Positions 61,559 to 64,000 of a stretch of DNA of 64,000 bases are shown here, in pieces. The DNA comes from Sphingopyxis sp. Root154 (GTDB lineage Bacteria; Pseudomonadota; Alphaproteobacteria; Sphingomonadales; Sphingomonadaceae), in assembly GCF_001427105.1 (NCBI RefSeq), contig NZ_LMGI01000001.1, forward strand, positions 1 through 64,000. Reading direction: 5' to 3'. Every line of letters begins with the position of its first letter. Position 1 is the first letter of the stretch. The notes under the pieces are model-generated. The model was not told where the DNA came from and ran no database searches. It worked only from the letters and a program-made list of their open reading frames with translations. The translations under genes were made by a program, and so were the position numbers.

Positions 61559-62536
61559 ATGTATCGCGGTATCAGAGCCAGCTCAGAAAATAGAAATTAT
61601 TCCACATATTTCTTTGCGCTACTTATTTTTATGGCAGCGTATGTTTTCTCTGAATGGATTTTAAAACTATATACCGAAGGCGATCAGAAATTTTATATCG
61701 CCCTATATAATGCCCTGAGCTCGGCTCCATTTGGGCAGATATCCGACACGCAAGTCAGGTACACCGGATCTACAGAGCCGTTATACGGGTTCTTAATGTG
61801 GACTACGTCTCCACTGCTTGATAAAAATATCGTAATATCGATATCAAACTCGATATTGATGACATCTATATTCCTATTATTGAGAAAATATAAAGCGGGT
61901 TTTATATTCACGGCGCTGATCTTTACGAATTACTACGTATTAGTGTTGCTAACATCAGCCGAGCGATTAAAATACGGATATATGTTTGCAATCCTGGCAG
62001 CCTTATCCCCTGCTCTTTTGAGAGCCGCAGGTGGCATCGCCGCCCTATTGAGCCATTATTCTATTCTCATTGTCTTCGTATCGATTCTGCTTCCCCCAAG
62101 GTATCGCGGATTGGTGAAATACTTTCAGGGAAAAGAAGGCGGGTCTTGGAAAAGTTTCGTATTGTTTATTGCAACTTTTTTTGCCTTCATATTATTCTGT
62201 ATCATATATAGTGATCAGATCATTGATAAGGTGAGCCAGTATCAATCATATGACATAACGGACATGGCGCGAAGCTTGGCGTTGCTTCTCGTCGCCATAC
62301 TGGTGACAAGCGATCGGCTGAACATGGCGATTACATTATCATTTCCCTTGGTGGCCACATTCATCCTGGGCGGGGATCGCGTAAACATGCTGGCCATAAG
62401 CATTTTTATCTATCTCGTTCTACGCGAAGGGAAGACGAACCATCCAGCCGTGATCGTGATTATGGCGTATCTTTCATATAAGAGTTTGGACTTCATTCAG
62501 AATGTCCTTGCCTACGGAACCGGCTACTTGATTTAA
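61559..62536 (+). CDS. Wzy-like polysaccharide polymerase (EpsG type), A+T-rich
   Basis: The 325-residue product has about nine membrane helices. A periplasmic loop carries EGDQKFYIALYNALSSAPFG and YTGSTEPLYGFLMWTTSPLL, which is like the EpsG/Wzy family (a D/E-rich loop, then the Y-x-x-EPLY-like motif). No sequence-specific catalytic motif is known for Wzy, so the call rests on topology, the EPLYGF motif and position. It is clearly richer in A+T than neighbouring genes (many ATA, TTA and AAA codons), a common sign of recent transfer for Wzy. It would join repeat units after Wzx export. Confidence 0.72.
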   Translation: MYRGIRASSENRNYSTYFFALLIFMAAYVFSEWILKLYTEGDQKFYIALYNALSSAPFGQISDTQVRYTGSTEPLYGFLMWTTSPLLDKNIVISISNSILMTSIFLLLRKYKAGFIFTALIFTNYYVLVLLTSAERLKYGYMFAILAALSPALLRAAGGIAALLSHYSILIVFVSILLPPRYRGLVKYFQGKEGGSWKSFVLFIATFFAFILFCIIYSDQIIDKVSQYQSYDITDMARSLALLLVAILVTSDRLNMAITLSFPLVATFILGGDRVNMLAISIFIYLVLREGKTNHPAVIVIMAYLSYKSLDFIQNVLAYGTGYLI

Positions 62537-63055
62537 GATAAGGAGTTTGGTTAGGCCTCCCTGCGGAAACGCCGATCTGTGGAGCATTGCGAGAGCCCGA
62601 AAGAGCCCGCATGCCTTTGATACACTTGACCGCGAGCCGGTCACCGCCAAACGGGTAGCGCACGACGCGTCTTTGCTTTGCGGCGCCCTTCATCGCGGGC
62701 GCGGATATTGAATTGCTCGTGAAGCCTGATGCCATGCTTTGTCGGCGATTCATCCATGCGTGGCTTTTGCATGGCAAGCTTCCGTCGGTGAAATCTGCTC
62801 TGCGCAGCGCATCTCCGCCAAGGCTCCCTCGCCCGCAGCAATTCTAGTTACCGCGCTGATCGAGATATCGTTAGCGCATCATTGGCAAACGGTCGAGCGA
62901 CGCCCCGTGCGGAAAATGCGTCCCACGCAGGCATGTCGTTGACGAAGGCTTTCTGCCACCGTAGCCCGTTGCATCTTCCTGCACGTCGCCGCAATCGGAC
63001 GAAAGTCCGGAAACCGGGTGCTTTGTTGGTTTTGACGGACGACCTTCGCCGGGTT
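62537..63055. other. Gene-free stretch between wzy-like and wzc-like genes
   Basis: About 520 bases. Minus-strand frames at 62493-62777 and 62641-62841 have basic, Arg/Lys-rich products that look like scrap of a mobile element or foreign DNA, but I cannot name a family. No terminator was recognised after the wzy-like gene, and no inverted repeats typical of an insertion sequence were seen. Confidence 0.4.
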
Positions 63056-64000
63056 TCAAGCCGGCTTGGCTTCATCCTCGTCCTGGCCATAGTTAAAGCC
63101 ATAGCCATAGCCATAGCCGTAGCCCGCATGACGCTGATGCAGCTTCGTAAGGACAACGCCGAAAATGCGACTCTGGGCCGCGCGAAGCCGCGCGAGGGCC
63201 GAGCGGATACCGCGCACGGGGACACCGTCCGCCTCGACAACGAAGACCACACCTTCCACCGCGCGCGAGAGCAGCGGCGCGTCGGCCAAGCCGAGGATCG
63301 GGGGTGAATCGATGACGATATGGTCGAAATGCTGCCCCAACGTCCCGATGAGGTTTGACAGGCGGTCGCTCGACAAGAGTTCCGCTGCGCTCGGGGGCGT
63401 CGGGCCGGCCACCATATAGGCCGGAATGCCAGCGCCATTGTCATGGACCAGTTTCTGCCAGCCATCTTCGCCGGCAAGATAATTGCTGAGTCCATGCTCG
63501 TTCGAAAGACCGACGAATCCAGCAAGCGACGGCGAGCGCATGTCGGCATCGATCAGCAACACGCGGCGACCCGAACGCGCTAGAATCGTTGCCAGCGCGA
63601 AACTGGTCGTGCTCTTGCCTTCTGCGGGCCGCGTGCTGGTGACCATCAGCGAGCGTGGAACACCATGATCGGTCGAAAAGGCGATATTCGACTGAATGCT
63701 GAAATAAGCTTCCGAAAGCGCCGTTTTCGGATCGCGCAACAAGTTGATCGCCGATCCATCCTCGACGTCGGGGACACTCCCGAGCAACGGCAGTTGAAGC
63801 GCGCGGTTCACGTCCGCCGGATTGCGAAGACCTTCGTCGATCTGGTTCAAAACGAGCGTAGCAAGGCCGGCAAGGCCGATGCCCGCGATCAGCGCCAAGG
63901 CGAGATTCAGCGGGAGATTGGGCGATGAGGGAATCGTCGACGGCTTCGCGGTATCGATGATTGCGATGTTGTTCGCGGATACGCCGGCTACGCCGATTTC
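63056..64000 (-). CDS. Wzc-like tyrosine autokinase / EPS co-polymerase, C-terminal part
   Basis: The frame runs off the right edge, so the N-terminal chain-length domain is missing; 314 residues are visible. The last membrane helix (LALALIAGIGLAGLATLVL) follows the Pro-rich segment PSTIPSSPNLP. The BY-kinase domain has Walker A PAEGKSTTSFAL, Walker A' VLLIDADMRSPSL and Walker B HIVIDSPPILGLADA. The C-terminus is a tyrosine cluster, GYGYGYGYGFNYGQ, the target of autophosphorylation. Wzc-type kinases control polymerisation and export of EPS with Wza. The promoter lies outside the window. Confidence 0.92.
   Translation of the reverse strand, partial: EIGVAGVSANNIAIIDTAKPSTIPSSPNLPLNLALALIAGIGLAGLATLVLNQIDEGLRNPADVNRALQLPLLGSVPDVEDGSAINLLRDPKTALSEAYFSIQSNIAFSTDHGVPRSLMVTSTRPAEGKSTTSFALATILARSGRRVLLIDADMRSPSLAGFVGLSNEHGLSNYLAGEDGWQKLVHDNGAGIPAYMVAGPTPPSAAELLSSDRLSNLIGTLGQHFDHIVIDSPPILGLADAPLLSRAVEGVVFVVEADGVPVRGIRSALARLRAAQSRIFGVVLTKLHQRHAGYGYGYGYGFNYGQDEDEAKPA

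Noticed and set aside
62493..62841. Insertion-sequence remnant between wzy-like and wzc-like genes
   Set aside because: The basic minus-strand products suggested a transposase scrap, but no DDE motif, terminal repeats or target duplication could be seen.
63091..63125. CRISPR-like or microsatellite array
   Set aside because: The short CCATAG repeat is the coding DNA for the tyrosine-rich tail of the Wzc-like kinase, not an array with spacers.

Overview
The window is G+C-rich DNA from an alphaproteobacterium, most likely a member of the Sphingomonadaceae (Sphingopyxis or Sphingomonas type; the genus is inference). Pointers are a PEP-CTERM protein, a Ros/MucR-type regulator, an ECF sigma factor paired with NrsF (DUF1109), a TraA / DUF6118 / ArdC / DUF736 / AlpA mobile module, and a TamA-TamB-Ugd-sugar transferase order leading into an exopolysaccharide (EPS) locus. 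No complete rRNA, complete tRNA or CRISPR array was seen.

Region 1 (1-12 kb) starts with the 3' end of galU. Accessory genes follow, loosely packed with long gene-free stretches: a PilZ-like/XRE fusion regulator, a PEP-CTERM protein with a strong terminator, a 5'-truncated pRiA4b ORF-3-like gene, two near-identical GNRA-capped hairpins, two paralogous secreted DUF1996 proteins flanking a zinc-ribbon methyltransferase, and a small regulator/microprotein/membrane-protein cluster. Region 2 (12-24 kb) has an acyltransferase and then a probable integrative mobilizable element: a three-gene coupled cassette, DUF6118, the relaxase-helicase TraA, two small Tra proteins, a MucR-like regulator, an MNT-HEPN fusion, ArdC antirestriction protein, AlpA, DUF736 and a tyrosine integrase. 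The element ends at a 43-nt copy of the 3' part of a tRNA-Lys gene.

Region 3 (24-42 kb) is ordinary chromosome: a TonB-dependent siderophore receptor divergent from a DUF3649-PepSY-DUF3325 iron-uptake operon, ECF sigma/NrsF, galE, and a GDT1-family manganese transporter preceded by a yybP-ykoY manganese riboswitch. The conserved 5' motif of that riboswitch contains the stop codon of the upstream lipoprotein gene. tamB, tamA, ugd and selO follow.

Region 4 (42-64 kb) is an EPS/O-polysaccharide locus of the Wzx/Wzy type. It opens with the remains of two sugar epimerase genes, then an initiating glycosyl-phosphotransferase and an unknown exported protein. A leftward operon makes and transfers UDP-N-acetyl-L-fucosamine (methyltransferase, fnlA, fnlB, fnlC, wbuB-like, wbuC). 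A Tat-exported beta-helix protein and rmlB follow. A second leftward operon (rmlA, wecE, wzx, glycosyltransferase) makes dTDP-4-amino-4,6-dideoxy-galactose. Next come a PglD/NeuD-like acetyltransferase, an A+T-rich Wzy-like polymerase and a Wzc-like tyrosine autokinase cut by the window end. Together GalU, GalE, Ugd, FnlABC, RmlAB and WecE would supply UDP-Glc, UDP-Gal, UDP-GlcA, UDP-L-FucNAc and dTDP-Fuc4N(Ac) for one repeat unit.
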